From the NCBI GenBank assembly GCA_037145635.1, contig JBBCXB010000006.1, positions 124,001 to 188,000 on the forward strand: a stretch of 64,000 nt of DNA, read 5' to 3'. A program made the translations under genes and the position numbers. Numbering within the stretch: position 1 is the first letter of the stretch; the number at the start of each line of letters is the position of its first letter. Below, in pieces: positions 9,150 through 17,526 of this stretch. The notes beneath the pieces are model-generated. The model was not told where the DNA came from. It did not search any database and saw only the letters and a list, made by a program, of their open reading frames with translations. The stretch comes from JAATFS01 sp037145635 (GTDB taxonomy: Bacteria > Pseudomonadota > Gammaproteobacteria > Xanthomonadales > Xanthomonadaceae).

Positions 9150-10466
9150 ATGACACTTGCAGAGAAGCGGCCGGGCCGCTTCGGAATCCTTGGCCAGCTC
9201 TGGTTCCAGGTGCTGGCCGGCACGCTGATCGGCGTGCTGCTGGGCTGGCTGGCGCCGGACCTGGGCACGGCGATGAAGCCATTCGGCGACGCCTTCATCA
9301 AGCTGATCCGGATGATGATCGGGCCGATCATCTTCGTCACCGTGGTGCACGGCATCGCCGGCATGAACGACATGCGCAGCGTCGGCCGGGTGGCGTTCAA
9401 GTCGCTGCTGTACTTCGAGGTCATCACCACGGTGGCGCTGGTGCTCGGGCTGCTGGTGGTGAACCTGTGGCAGCCCGGCGCCGGCATGAACGTCGATGCC
9501 AGCCGGATCGACACCGCCGCGATCCAGGGCTACGTGCACACCGCGCACGACCAGAGCATGGTCGCCTACCTGATGAACGTCATCCCGACCACGCTGGTCA
9601 GCGCGCTGGTGGAGCCGCACGTGCTGCAGGTGCTGTTCGTGTCGGTGCTGTTCGGCATCGCGCTGGCCTCGGTGGGCGAGCGCGCCGCGCCGGTGATGAC
9701 GGTGATCGAGAGCGCGTCGCAGGCGCTGTTCAAGATGATCGGCTTCATCATGTACTTCGCGCCGATCGGTGCGTTCGGCGCGATCGCCTTCACCGTCGGC
9801 CAGTTCGGCGCCGGTTCGCTGCTGTCGCTGGGCGAGCTGATCCTGGAGTTCTTCGTGGTGTGCGGCCTGTTCACCGTGCTGGTGCTGGGCACGGTGTGCT
9901 GGTGGTGCGGGGTCAGCCTGTTCCGGCTGCTGGCCTACCTGCGCGACGAGATCGTGATCGTGGCGGCGACCACCTCCACCGAGACCGTGCTGCCGCGCCT
10001 GATCGAGAAGATGAAGAAGGTCGGCTGCGAGGAGAGCGTGGTGGGCTTCGTGGTGCCGGCCGGCTATTCGTTCAACCTGGACGGCACCTGCCTGTACCTG
10101 ACCACGGTGGCGGTGTTCCTGGCGCAGGCCACCAACACCGAACTGACGATCTGGCACGAGCTGGGCCTGGTGGCGGTGCTGCTGCTGACCTCCAAGGGCG
10201 CCGCGGGCGTGGCCGGGGCCGCGTTCGTGGTGCTGGCCGCCACCCTCGGCAGCACCGGCGCGATCCCGGTGGCCAGCATCGCGCTGATCCTCGGCATCCA
10301 CCGCATCCTCGCCGAGGGCCTGACCTTCGTGAACCTGGTCGGCAATGCGGTGGCCACCATCGTGATCGCCAAGTGGGAGGGCAAGCTCGACCACACCCTG
10401 CTGGCGCAGCAGATCGGCAATCGCGCCCTGCGCCAGCGCTACCCCGGCACCGCCCCGCAGCCATGA
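9150..10466 (+). CDS. Dicarboxylate:cation symporter (DctA/DAACS family)
   Basis: A 438-residue inner-membrane symporter with about eight membrane spans plus re-entrant loops. Family signatures are GYSFNLDGTCLYL (the SFNLDGT loop) and TSKGAAGVAGAAFVVLAATLGS. E. coli DctA imports C4-dicarboxylates. Placed between galD and an outer-membrane porin in the lig cluster, this copy more likely imports an aromatic-derived di- or tricarboxylate such as 2-pyrone-4,6-dicarboxylate (inference). The ATG at 9150 has a strong GGGAGGG box at 9138-9144. An upstream in-frame extension lies inside galD and was rejected. Confidence 0.88.
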   Translation: MTLAEKRPGRFGILGQLWFQVLAGTLIGVLLGWLAPDLGTAMKPFGDAFIKLIRMMIGPIIFVTVVHGIAGMNDMRSVGRVAFKSLLYFEVITTVALVLGLLVVNLWQPGAGMNVDASRIDTAAIQGYVHTAHDQSMVAYLMNVIPTTLVSALVEPHVLQVLFVSVLFGIALASVGERAAPVMTVIESASQALFKMIGFIMYFAPIGAFGAIAFTVGQFGAGSLLSLGELILEFFVVCGLFTVLVLGTVCWWCGVSLFRLLAYLRDEIVIVAATTSTETVLPRLIEKMKKVGCEESVVGFVVPAGYSFNLDGTCLYLTTVAVFLAQATNTELTIWHELGLVAVLLLTSKGAAGVAGAAFVVLAATLGSTGAIPVASIALILGIHRILAEGLTFVNLVGNAVATIVIAKWEGKLDHTLLAQQIGNRALRQRYPGTAPQP

Positions 10467-10570
10467 CCCCCGCGCACGGCGACGGCGCGGCGCGACCCGT
10501 CCGCCGGCCGCGCCGGGCGCCTTCCGCATCCGCCCACAGCCGGCCGTCGCAAGGCCGGACAGGAGCCCTC

Positions 10571-11902
10571 GTGTCCCGCATTCCCGCCTCCACCCTGACC
10601 CTGCTGCTCGGCGGCCTGGCCGCCGGCGCCGCTGCACCGGCACCGGCGCAGAACGCCACCACCCCGCCCGCCGCCGCGTCCGCCGCCCGCAGCGGCAAGG
10701 TCCGCGACGGCATCGACCTGACCCTGGACCTGGTCGGCAATGTCGCCAGCAATCCGGTCGGCGGCGTCGAGCACGGCACCGAAGGCTCGTACTGGGTGAT
10801 GGCGCAGTCCCGGTTCGACCTGGACCGTCTGTTCGGCGCGCACGGCACCGAGGTCGACGTGCAGGCCGCGTGGTTCGCCGGGCGCAACCTGGCGCGCCAG
10901 AAGATCGGCAACTCGATCAGCGCGCAGCAGACCTGGCGCCCGGTGGCCGGCGGCCGCCTGACCCGGCTGACGGTCAAGCACGCCTTCGACAACGGCCTGA
11001 GCCTGACCGCCGGGCGCGCCCCGGTGAACAGCTACTTCAACAACTCGCCGCTCAACTGCGTGTTCATGAGCAACGCGATGTGCCTGACGCCGTACGGCGC
11101 GATCTCCGACCTCGGCATCACCGCCTACCCCAACTCGTCGTGGGCGGCGATCCTGCGCTACGACGCCGACGACCGCTGGTACGCCCAGGCCGGCGTGTTC
11201 GACTACAACAACGACCTCAACAAGGCCGGCAAGAACGGGGTGGACTTCTCGTTCGGCGACGGCACCGGCACGATCAGCGCCGGCGAGATCGGCTACCAGA
11301 CCCGCGCCGCCAACGACCGCCTGCCCCGCGCCTACCGGCTGGGCGTCTACCGCAACAGCGACGGCGGCAGCAGCCCCTTCCGCGACATCAACGGCGATTC
11401 CGCCGGGCTGACCGGCAAGGCGTTCGCCAAACTCGACGGCACCCGCGTGGGCTGGTACGCGATGGGCGACCAGACCGTGTGGCGCGGCGAGGGCAAGCGC
11501 AACCTGGCGCTGTTCGGCCGCTACTTCATCAACACCGGCAACGTGGCCTCGATCAAGTACTTCGCCGCCGCCGGGCTGGTGAAGACCGGCACCTTCGCCG
11601 GCCGCGACGAGGACACCTTCGCGGTCTTCGTCTCCGACACCCACTTCGACCCCGAACAGATCGCCTACCTGCGCGACCGCCGGCTCCGCCACGGCGGCAG
11701 CGGCAGCCCGGACAGCGACGAGTTCATCGCCGAGATCAGCTACGGCTACGCGCTGCGCCCCGGCATCCGGCTGATGCCCAACCTGCAGTACGTGGTCAAT
11801 CCCGACCCGATCTACGCGCCCACCCGCACCACCGACATTCCGGACGTGCTGATCGTGGGCCTGCGCGTGGACGTGCACTTCGCCCAGCTGTTCGGCTGGT
11901 AA
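10571..11902 (+). CDS. OprB-type outer-membrane porin
   Basis: A 443-residue outer-membrane beta-barrel of the carbohydrate-selective porin OprB family. It has a signal peptide (ASTLTLLLGGLAAGAAAPAPAQ, cut near residue 26), a Gly/Asn/Tyr-rich barrel, and a C-terminus ending in aromatic Trp (VHFAQLFGW). The GTG at 10571 is chosen over an in-frame ATG at 10463 because it gives a proper signal peptide and has an AGGAG box (10560-10564). Its position between the symporter and ligJ argues that it admits the cluster substrate through the outer membrane. A parallel is the galP porin of the Pseudomonas gallate cluster. Confidence 0.82.
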   Translation: MSRIPASTLTLLLGGLAAGAAAPAPAQNATTPPAAASAARSGKVRDGIDLTLDLVGNVASNPVGGVEHGTEGSYWVMAQSRFDLDRLFGAHGTEVDVQAAWFAGRNLARQKIGNSISAQQTWRPVAGGRLTRLTVKHAFDNGLSLTAGRAPVNSYFNNSPLNCVFMSNAMCLTPYGAISDLGITAYPNSSWAAILRYDADDRWYAQAGVFDYNNDLNKAGKNGVDFSFGDGTGTISAGEIGYQTRAANDRLPRAYRLGVYRNSDGGSSPFRDINGDSAGLTGKAFAKLDGTRVGWYAMGDQTVWRGEGKRNLALFGRYFINTGNVASIKYFAAAGLVKTGTFAGRDEDTFAVFVSDTHFDPEQIAYLRDRRLRHGGSGSPDSDEFIAEISYGYALRPGIRLMPNLQYVVNPDPIYAPTRTTDIPDVLIVGLRVDVHFAQLFGW

Positions 11903-11926
11903 TCCCCTCCCCCACCGAGGCCTCCC

Positions 11927-12949
11927 ATGATCATTGACTGCCACGGGCACTACACCACCGCCCCCGCCGCCCACGACGCCTTCCGCAAGGCCCAGGTCGC
12001 GCACTTCGACGACCCGGCGCTGCCGGCGCCGGACTACCCGCAGATCAGCGACGACGCCCTGCGCGAGAGCGTAGAGGCGAACCAGCTGCGGCTGCTGCGC
12101 GAGCGCGGCGCCGACATGACCCTGTTCTCGCCGCGCGCCAGCACCATGGCCCACCACATCGGCGACGAGGCGGTGAGCCAGGCCTGGACCCGGCGCTGCA
12201 ACGACCTGATCGCGCGGGTGGTGCAGCTGTATCCCGAGACCTTCATCGGCGTATGCCAGCTGCCGCAGTCGCCGGGGGTATCGATCGCGCACTCGATCGC
12301 CGAACTGGAGCGCTGCGTCGGCGAGCTCGGCTTCGTCGGCTGCAACCTCAACCCCGACCCGTCCGGCGGGCACTGGACCGGCGTGCCGCTGACCGACCGC
12401 GCCTGGTACCCGTTCTTCGAGAAGATGGTGGAGCTGGACGTGCCGGCGATGGTGCACGTGTCCGGCAGCTGCAACGCCAACTTCCACGCCACCGGCGCGC
12501 ACTACCTCAACGCCGACACCACCGCCTTCATGCAGTTCCTGCAGGGCGACCTGTTCCGCGACTTCCCCGACCTGCGCTTCGTGATCCCGCACGGCGGTGG
12601 CGCGGTGCCCTACCACTGGGGCCGCTTCCGCGGGCTGGCCGACATGCTGGGCAAGCCGCCGCTGGCCGAGCACGTGATGAAGAACGTGTTCTTCGACACC
12701 TGCGTCTATCATCAGCCCGGCATCGACCTGCTGTTCGAGGTGATCGACGTGGACAACATCCTGTTCGGCTCGGAGATGGTGGGCGCGGTGCGCGGCATCG
12801 ACCCGCAGACCGGCCACTACTTCGACGACACCCGGCGCTACATCGATGCGCTGGCCATTTCCGAGGCCGACAAGCGCAAGGTGTTCGAGGGCAACGCACG
12901 GCGAGTGTATCCGCGCCTGGATTCGCAACTGAAGGCGAGGGGGCTGTGA
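11927..12949 (+). CDS. ligJ: 4-oxalomesaconate hydratase (amidohydrolase superfamily)
   Basis: A 340-residue zinc enzyme that adds water to 4-oxalomesaconate to give 4-carboxy-4-hydroxy-2-oxoadipate. The first metal ligands are in MIIDCHGHYTT (HxH at 6 and 8). MVHVSGSC and VIPHGGGAVPYHWGRFRG carry later histidines, and FDTCVYHQPGIDLL and NILFGSEMVGAVRG match LigJ rather than decarboxylase relatives. The length equals Sphingobium LigJ (about 341). The gene shares one base with ligI (TGATG). The unrelated PIG-L-type GalB hydratase of Pseudomonas is not used here. Confidence 0.9.
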   Translation: MIIDCHGHYTTAPAAHDAFRKAQVAHFDDPALPAPDYPQISDDALRESVEANQLRLLRERGADMTLFSPRASTMAHHIGDEAVSQAWTRRCNDLIARVVQLYPETFIGVCQLPQSPGVSIAHSIAELERCVGELGFVGCNLNPDPSGGHWTGVPLTDRAWYPFFEKMVELDVPAMVHVSGSCNANFHATGAHYLNADTTAFMQFLQGDLFRDFPDLRFVIPHGGGAVPYHWGRFRGLADMLGKPPLAEHVMKNVFFDTCVYHQPGIDLLFEVIDVDNILFGSEMVGAVRGIDPQTGHYFDDTRRYIDALAISEADKRKVFEGNARRVYPRLDSQLKARGL

Positions 12950-13848
12950 TGGACGAGACCACGACCGGCACGTTCCGGAAGGATGCCGACTGGCTGGACT
13001 TCGATCCGGCGCCGAGCCGGCCGCGCTTCGTGCCGCCGCCGGGCGCGGTGGACGCGCACTGCCACGTGTTCGGCCCCGGCGACCGCTTCCCGTACGCGCC
13101 CGAGCGCAAGTACACGCCGTGCGACGCCGGCAAGGAGCGGCTGTTCGCGCTGCGCGACTTCCTCGGCTTCGAGCGCAACGTGATCGTGCAGGCGACCTGC
13201 CACGGCGCCGACAACCGTGCCCTGGTCGATGCGCTGCGCACGGCCGGCGACCGCGCACGCGGCATCGCCACGGTGCGCGACAGCGTCGGCGACGCCGAGC
13301 TGCAGGAGCTGCACGCGGCCGGCGTGCGCGGGGTGCGCTTCAACTTCGTGCGCCGGCTGGTGGACCCCAAGCCGGACGCGTACTACCACCGCATCATCGA
13401 GCGCATCGCCGCGCTCGGCTGGCAGGTGGTGGTGTATTTCGAGGCCGCCGACCTGGCCGAGCGCTGGGACTTCTTCACCTCGTTGCCGACCACCGTGGTG
13501 GTGGACCACATGGGCCGGCCGGACGTGACCCAGCCGGTGGACGGCCCGGAGTTCCAGCGCTTCGTGCGGCTGATGGCCGAGCACGAGAACGTCTGGAGCA
13601 AGGTCAGCTGCCCGGAGCGGCTGTCGCGGCAGGGCCCGCCGGGCTACGACGACGTGGTGCCGTTCGCGCGGCACCTGGTCGAGCGTTTCCCCGACCGCGT
13701 GCTGTGGGGCACCGACTGGCCGCACCCGAACATGAAGCAGCACATGCCCGACGACGGCGCGCTGGTGGACTTCATCCCGCGCATCGCCCCGACCGCCGAG
13801 CTGCAGCACAGGCTGCTGGTCGACAACCCGATGCGGCTGTACTGGTGA
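12949..13848 (+). CDS. ligI: 2-pyrone-4,6-dicarboxylate hydrolase
   Basis: A 299-residue amidohydrolase-superfamily lactonase that opens 2-pyrone-4,6-dicarboxylate (PDC) to 4-oxalomesaconate. The HCHVFGPGDRFPYAPERKYTP stretch (about 37-57) is characteristic. Later come VVVDHMGRPD and the active-site segment VLWGTDWPHPNMK. The family is metal-independent or weakly metal-dependent. It is the last gene of the operon and is followed by a perfect 13-bp terminator hairpin. No dioxygenase (LigAB, GalA) or dehydrogenase (LigC) that would make PDC lies in the window. Confidence 0.93.
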   Translation: MDETTTGTFRKDADWLDFDPAPSRPRFVPPPGAVDAHCHVFGPGDRFPYAPERKYTPCDAGKERLFALRDFLGFERNVIVQATCHGADNRALVDALRTAGDRARGIATVRDSVGDAELQELHAAGVRGVRFNFVRRLVDPKPDAYYHRIIERIAALGWQVVVYFEAADLAERWDFFTSLPTTVVVDHMGRPDVTQPVDGPEFQRFVRLMAEHENVWSKVSCPERLSRQGPPGYDDVVPFARHLVERFPDRVLWGTDWPHPNMKQHMPDDGALVDFIPRIAPTAELQHRLLVDNPMRLYW

Positions 13849-13885
13849 CACGGGACCGGGAGCGGCCGGCGGCCGGCCCCGGAAA

Positions 13886-13915
13886 CACGAAACCCGCCTT
13901 GCGGCGGGTTTCGTG
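13886..13915. terminator. Bidirectional intrinsic terminator between ligI and rpmG
   Basis: A perfect 13-bp stem (CACGAAACCCGCC with its exact complement) closes a TTGC loop. It lies 37 bases after the ligI stop and 33 bases after the rpmG stop on the opposite strand. The AAA/TTT inside the stem and the convergent setting fit a terminator serving both operons. Confidence 0.88.
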
Positions 13916-13948
13916 GGGATCTGGAAGCGGATCGCAGCGATCAGACGA

Positions 13949-14113
13949 TCACTTGATCTTGCCTTCCTTGTAGATCACGTGCTTCCGGACGACGGGATCG
14001 TACTTCTTCATCTCCATCTTCCCGGGGGTGTTCTTCTTGTTCTTGTCCGTCGTGTAGAAATGGCCGGTGTTGGCCGAGGAAATCAGACGGATCTTGTCGC
14101 GCTTGCCTGCCAT
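13949..14113 (-). CDS. rpmG: 50S ribosomal protein L33
   Basis: A 54-residue L33 (MAGKRDKIRLISSAN ... YKEGKIK), too short for ordinary ORF cut-offs. It belongs to the large ribosomal subunit near the E site. It has no cysteines, so it is the zinc-free (C-minus) form. It sits 13 bases downstream of rpmB with a GAGGAG box overlapping the end of rpmB, so the two are co-translated in the usual rpmB-rpmG order. Confidence 0.97.
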   Translation of the reverse strand: MAGKRDKIRLISSANTGHFYTTDKNKKNTPGKMEMKKYDPVVRKHVIYKEGKIK

Positions 14114-14126
14114 GATCGTTTACTCC

Positions 14127-14363
14127 TCAGACCTTTTCGCCGCGCGCACGCAGCTCAGCCAGAACGGAATCGATGCCGTTCTTGTCGATGGTGCGCAGTG
14201 CATGCGCGGAAACCTTCAGCTTGACCCAGCGGTTCTCGCTGGCGACCCAGAAGCGGCGCTCGTGCAGGTTGGGCAGGAAGCGACGGCGGGTCTTGTTGTT
14301 GGCGTGGGAGACGTTGTTACCCGTCTGCACGCGCTTGCCGGAAACTTGGCATACGCGGGACAT
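14127..14363 (-). CDS. rpmB: 50S ribosomal protein L28
   Basis: A 78-residue L28 with the diagnostic start MSRVCQVSGKRVQTGNNVSH and the NNKTRRRFLPNL segment. Only one Cys is present (VCQVSGK), so it lacks the paired CxxC of zinc-binding L28 and, like its neighbour L33, is the zinc-independent form. It is first in the rpmB-rpmG operon, with a strong promoter about 170 bases upstream and two terminator-like hairpins in the leader between. Confidence 0.98.
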   Translation of the reverse strand: MSRVCQVSGKRVQTGNNVSHANNKTRRRFLPNLHERRFWVASENRWVKLKVSAHALRTIDKNGIDSVLAELRARGEKV

Positions 14364-14402
14364 TGCGCACCTCGATAAAAGTTTGGGTCTTCCTTAGCCA
14401 GG

Positions 14403-14434
14403 AAAACGGCGGCCCCGACGGCCATGAGGCCGCC
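14403..14434 (-). terminator. Second terminator-like hairpin in the rpmB leader
   Basis: Read on the minus strand, a 7-bp GGCGGCC/GGCCGCC stem (14428-14434 with 14408-14414) and a 13-base loop are followed by GTTTT. It lies about 40 bases before the rpmB start. It may be an attenuator or the 3' end of a small RNA. The U-run is short. Confidence 0.45.
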
Positions 14435-14467
14435 ACACGACGTTGGGAATCAATCACTTACGCTGAG

Positions 14468-14501
14468 AAAAGGCCGGTGCGGCGTTCGCGCCTCCGCACC
14501 G
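14468..14501 (-). terminator. First terminator-like hairpin in the rpmB leader
   Basis: On the minus strand an 8-bp stem (CGGTGCGG with CCGCACCG) and an 11-base loop, extendable with a flanking GGCC pair, is followed directly by TTTTCTC. It starts about 26 bases after the predicted transcription start, so full termination here would release an RNA of roughly 60 bases. Confidence 0.5.
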
Positions 14502-14534
14502 CCGGCCGGTCGAACCGGGCACAGCGAGCCGTGC

Positions 14535-14563
14535 ATTATGCACGCGTTTCCCTTGTGTCGCAA
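14535..14563 (-). promoter_or_regulatory. Sigma-70 promoter of rpmB-rpmG
   Basis: On the minus strand TTGCGA (14558-14563) and CATAAT (14535-14540) are separated by exactly 17 bases. This matches four and five of the six consensus bases and is the clearest promoter in the window. Transcription should start near 14527. Confidence 0.75.
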
Positions 14564-14816
14564 GAACTTACCGGCCCCGAGCGCCTGCGCGGCGTGGCCT
14601 CGGACAGGCGGCGCCCAGGGCCGCCGCCGCACTGCCGCGCCGCAGGCCGCCCCCTGGCGAGCACCCGGACCGCGACGCCGCCGCGCCCGGCGCCCGTTTC
14701 CCGAAGCGGCCTCGACCCGGTCGCCACGCCCAGGCCGGATGGCCCGGCGAGCTCGCGCAGCCCGGCGGCGCGCCCGCCCGTTCCAGGCACTAGGCGCGGC
14801 GGCGGGCGGCGGGCGG

Positions 14817-16619
14817 TCAGCGCCTGGCCGGGGCGGCGCGGCGCTCGGCGACGAAGGCGCGGACCTGCTGCTCCAGCACCGGCAGCGGTACCGAGCCCTG
14901 CTTCAGCACGGCATCGTGGAAGGCCTTGAGGTCGAAGCGGTCGCCCAACGCCTGCTCCGCCTCGGCGCGCAGCTTCACGATGGTGATCTCGCCCAGCTTG
15001 TAGCTCAGCGCCTGCGCCGGCCAGGAGATGTAGCGGTCGACCTCGGTGGTGACCTCGTGCTCGGACAGCGCGGTGCGCTCGCGCAGGTAGGCCAGCGCCT
15101 GCTCGCGGCTCCAGCCGTAGTGGTGCACACCGGTGTCGATCACCAGCCGGCAGGCGCGCCACATCTCGTAGCTGAGCTTGCCGAACTCCTCGTAGGGCGT
15201 CTCGTAGATGCCCATCTCGTCGCCCAGCTTCTCGGTGTAGAGCGCCCAGCCCTCGCCATAGGCGGAGATGTAGTTCTCGCGGCGGAACGCCGGCTGGTCG
15301 CCCTGCTCCTCGGCCAGCGCGCCCTGCAGCGAATGCCCGGGCGAGGACTCGTGCAGGGTCAGCGCCGGCAGGTTGTACAGCGGGCGCGACGGCAGGTTGT
15401 AGGTGTTGACCCAGTAGGTGCCCACGCCGCCGCGGCCGGCGGTCCAGAACGGGGCGATGTCCGCCGGCACCGGCTTGATGGTGAAGCGCCCGCGCGGCAG
15501 CGTGCCGATGAACTTGCCGACCTGGCCGTCGACGCGCTTGGCGATCCATGCCGCGCGGTCGAGCAGCGCCTGCGGCGTGGTGACGTAGAACTGCGGATCG
15601 GTGCGCAGGAACTGCAGGAAGGCGGGGAAGGTCGCCTGCCCGGCCGGCGCCTTGAACCCGGTCTGCCGGATGACCGCGTCCATCTGGGCCTGGATGCGCG
15701 CCACCTCGTCCAGCCCGATCCGGTGGATCTGCTCCGGGCTCAGGTCCAGCGTGGTGTACTCGCCGATCTGCTGGCGGTAGAACGCCTTGCCGTCGGGCAG
15801 GGCCTCGGCCGCCAGCGTGGTGCGCGCCTTCGGCATGTAGTCGTTGCGGAAGAAGGTCAGCAACTTCGCGAAGGCCGGAATCACCGACCGCGCCACCGTC
15901 GCGCGCGCCTCCGCGCGCAGCCGCTCCTGCTCGGCCGCGGGGATCTGCGCCGGCAGCTGCTTGAACGGCGCGTAGAACGCGGACTCGGTGGGGTCCTGGA
16001 GCTGCGCGACCCCGGCGATGGAGACGTCGCGCCCGTCCAGCACCGCACGCGGCACGGTGAAGCCGCGCGCCAGCCCGGCCCGCATGTTGGCGATCTGCTG
16101 GTCGAAGTAGCGCGGCACGTCGTTCAGGCGCGCCAGGTAGGCGCGGTACTCGGCGGGCGTGCGCATCTGCCGCTGCGCCATGAAGCCGAGGTTGGACCAG
16201 AACGAGCTGTCGGAGTTGAACGGCATCTCGTAGAGGCCGAAGCGCACCTCGGCGGCCAGGTTCTCCACCTGCGGGCGGTAGATCGCGTAGTTGACGCGGT
16301 TGGCCGGCGACAGCTGCTGCAGGTCGAGCTGGTCGAGCTGGGCGAGCACGTCCTGCCAGACCTTCAGCCGCGCCTGTTGCGCGGCCGGGCCCACGTCCGG
16401 CAGGTGGGTGTTGTCGCCGGTGGTGTCGGTGTCCTCGTCGGCCTGGCCGGTCTCGGCCTGGCGCCAGTTCCACTCCTTCTCGTAGATCGCGCGGAAGCGC
16501 GCATCCGCGGCGCTCTCCGGCGCGGGCGCCACCGTGGCCGCCGGAGGCGCGGCCAGGGCCACGTCCAACGAGGGAACCAGCAGGGCGAGGGACAGCGCGA
16601 CGGCGAGCGGGGTTTTCAC
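14817..16619 (-). CDS. Exported DUF885 family protein (putative zinc peptidase)
   Basis: A 600-residue exported protein. The N-terminus (MKTPLAVALSLALLVPSLDVALAA) is a Sec signal peptide, cut near residue 24. The body is DUF885, with the metal-binding-like motif LHESSPGHSLQ (HExxxxH) and, downstream, the acidic EGWALYTEKLG helix, as in gluzincin peptidases related to M3/M32. Family members are predicted periplasmic carboxypeptidases or dipeptidases; few have been tested. The start is the GTG at 16619, because the frame is open far upstream and only this codon begins the signal peptide; no convincing ribosome site is seen. Confidence 0.85.
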   Translation of the reverse strand: MKTPLAVALSLALLVPSLDVALAAPPAATVAPAPESAADARFRAIYEKEWNWRQAETGQADEDTDTTGDNTHLPDVGPAAQQARLKVWQDVLAQLDQLDLQQLSPANRVNYAIYRPQVENLAAEVRFGLYEMPFNSDSSFWSNLGFMAQRQMRTPAEYRAYLARLNDVPRYFDQQIANMRAGLARGFTVPRAVLDGRDVSIAGVAQLQDPTESAFYAPFKQLPAQIPAAEQERLRAEARATVARSVIPAFAKLLTFFRNDYMPKARTTLAAEALPDGKAFYRQQIGEYTTLDLSPEQIHRIGLDEVARIQAQMDAVIRQTGFKAPAGQATFPAFLQFLRTDPQFYVTTPQALLDRAAWIAKRVDGQVGKFIGTLPRGRFTIKPVPADIAPFWTAGRGGVGTYWVNTYNLPSRPLYNLPALTLHESSPGHSLQGALAEEQGDQPAFRRENYISAYGEGWALYTEKLGDEMGIYETPYEEFGKLSYEMWRACRLVIDTGVHHYGWSREQALAYLRERTALSEHEVTTEVDRYISWPAQALSYKLGEITIVKLRAEAEQALGDRFDLKAFHDAVLKQGSVPLPVLEQQVRAFVAERRAAPARR

Positions 16620-16783
16620 GGAGGGCGGGCCTTGCAGACGGACAAGCCGCCGATGATCGCACCGCCCGGTGCCCCGGCCATGGGCCGGAAGTCCCATCCG
16701 CGCGCCGCGCGGCAAAAGCGCGGCGGGACCGAGGCCGCGACCGGCGCCGCCGGGCCCCCGCCCGGCGTTCCCCCGCCGGTCCC

Positions 16784-17272
16784 TCAGTCCCGCCGCTTCC
16801 CCTGCAGCCACACCGCGTCCCAGTAGGGGTACAGCCCCACGCGCTCGGCCAGGCCGGCGCGCAGCGGAAGTGCCACCAGTGCCCGCCCGACCCCGCACAG
16901 GTCCGTCGCCGCGTCCATCGCGCGTTCCTCGAAGCCCGGCCCCCAGACCGCGCCGCCGCGGCCGCGCGCCCGGTTCACGACGTGTGCGGCGTTCCCCTTG
17001 GCACGCGCCACCAACCCTGCCCGAGGCACCTGCCGCTCCAGCAGCAGCAGGCCCTGCCAGCGATCGGGCAGCAGCACCCAGCACAGCAGCCGCGCCTGCG
17101 GCCAGGTCTCGCGCGCGGCCAGGCAGGCCGCGGCGGCGCGGGCACAGCGCCAATCGGCGAACAGCGGCTGCCGCTGCGCGGTGACCGCGGTAAACAGGTA
17201 CGCCGGGCCCCAGCGGCGGCGCGGGCCGTGGCGTGGTGGAAGGTCGTGGGATGCGTGCGGGTGCGGAGCCAT
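16784..17272 (-). CDS. RAYT-like (REP-associated tyrosine transposase) protein with degraded HUH motif
   Basis: A 162-residue Y1_Tnp/IS200-like protein of the RAYT type, single-copy chromosomal relatives of IS200 transposases. The family layout is visible: AYLFTAVTAQRQPLFAD at the start, then LLCWVLLPDRWQGLLLL, and a C-terminal YPYWDAVWL. In active members the middle segment reads PDHWHxLL, with the two metal-binding histidines. Here it is PDRWQGLL, so both are replaced. The protein is therefore probably not a working nuclease, or is a decayed or repurposed copy. The ATG at 17272 is chosen because the upstream extension is only basic low-complexity sequence. Confidence 0.72.
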   Translation of the reverse strand: MAPHPHASHDLPPRHGPRRRWGPAYLFTAVTAQRQPLFADWRCARAAAACLAARETWPQARLLCWVLLPDRWQGLLLLERQVPRAGLVARAKGNAAHVVNRARGRGGAVWGPGFEERAMDAATDLCGVGRALVALPLRAGLAERVGLYPYWDAVWLQGKRRD

Positions 17273-17526
17273 GGCGCCAGCATGCCGCGCGAGGCCCGGG
17301 GCGGCCCATCGCCGGCCTGCCCGGTGCGCTGTCGGAAAATCTCCGGCGGTGAGGTCGGGACGCCGGCGGTCCCGGCGCCGGGAAACCACCGCGGCGCGGC
17401 CGGGGCGCCGCACCCGGGTCGCACGTGCGCCCAGTACCGACGCGGCGCCGCCGTGGCGGCCCGCCCCGCCTCAGGTCACAGCCGCGGCCCGGAGGCCGTG
17501 GCTGCATCCTTCAGCCGTCGCGGCCG

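Larger units (their letters stand above)
14364..14816. other. Gap between the DUF885 gene and rpmB
   Basis: The rpmB-proximal 200 bases hold the promoter and tandem hairpins listed separately. The rest (about 14570-14816) is very GC-rich, and I see no gene, repeat or clear terminator in it. Confidence 0.6.
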
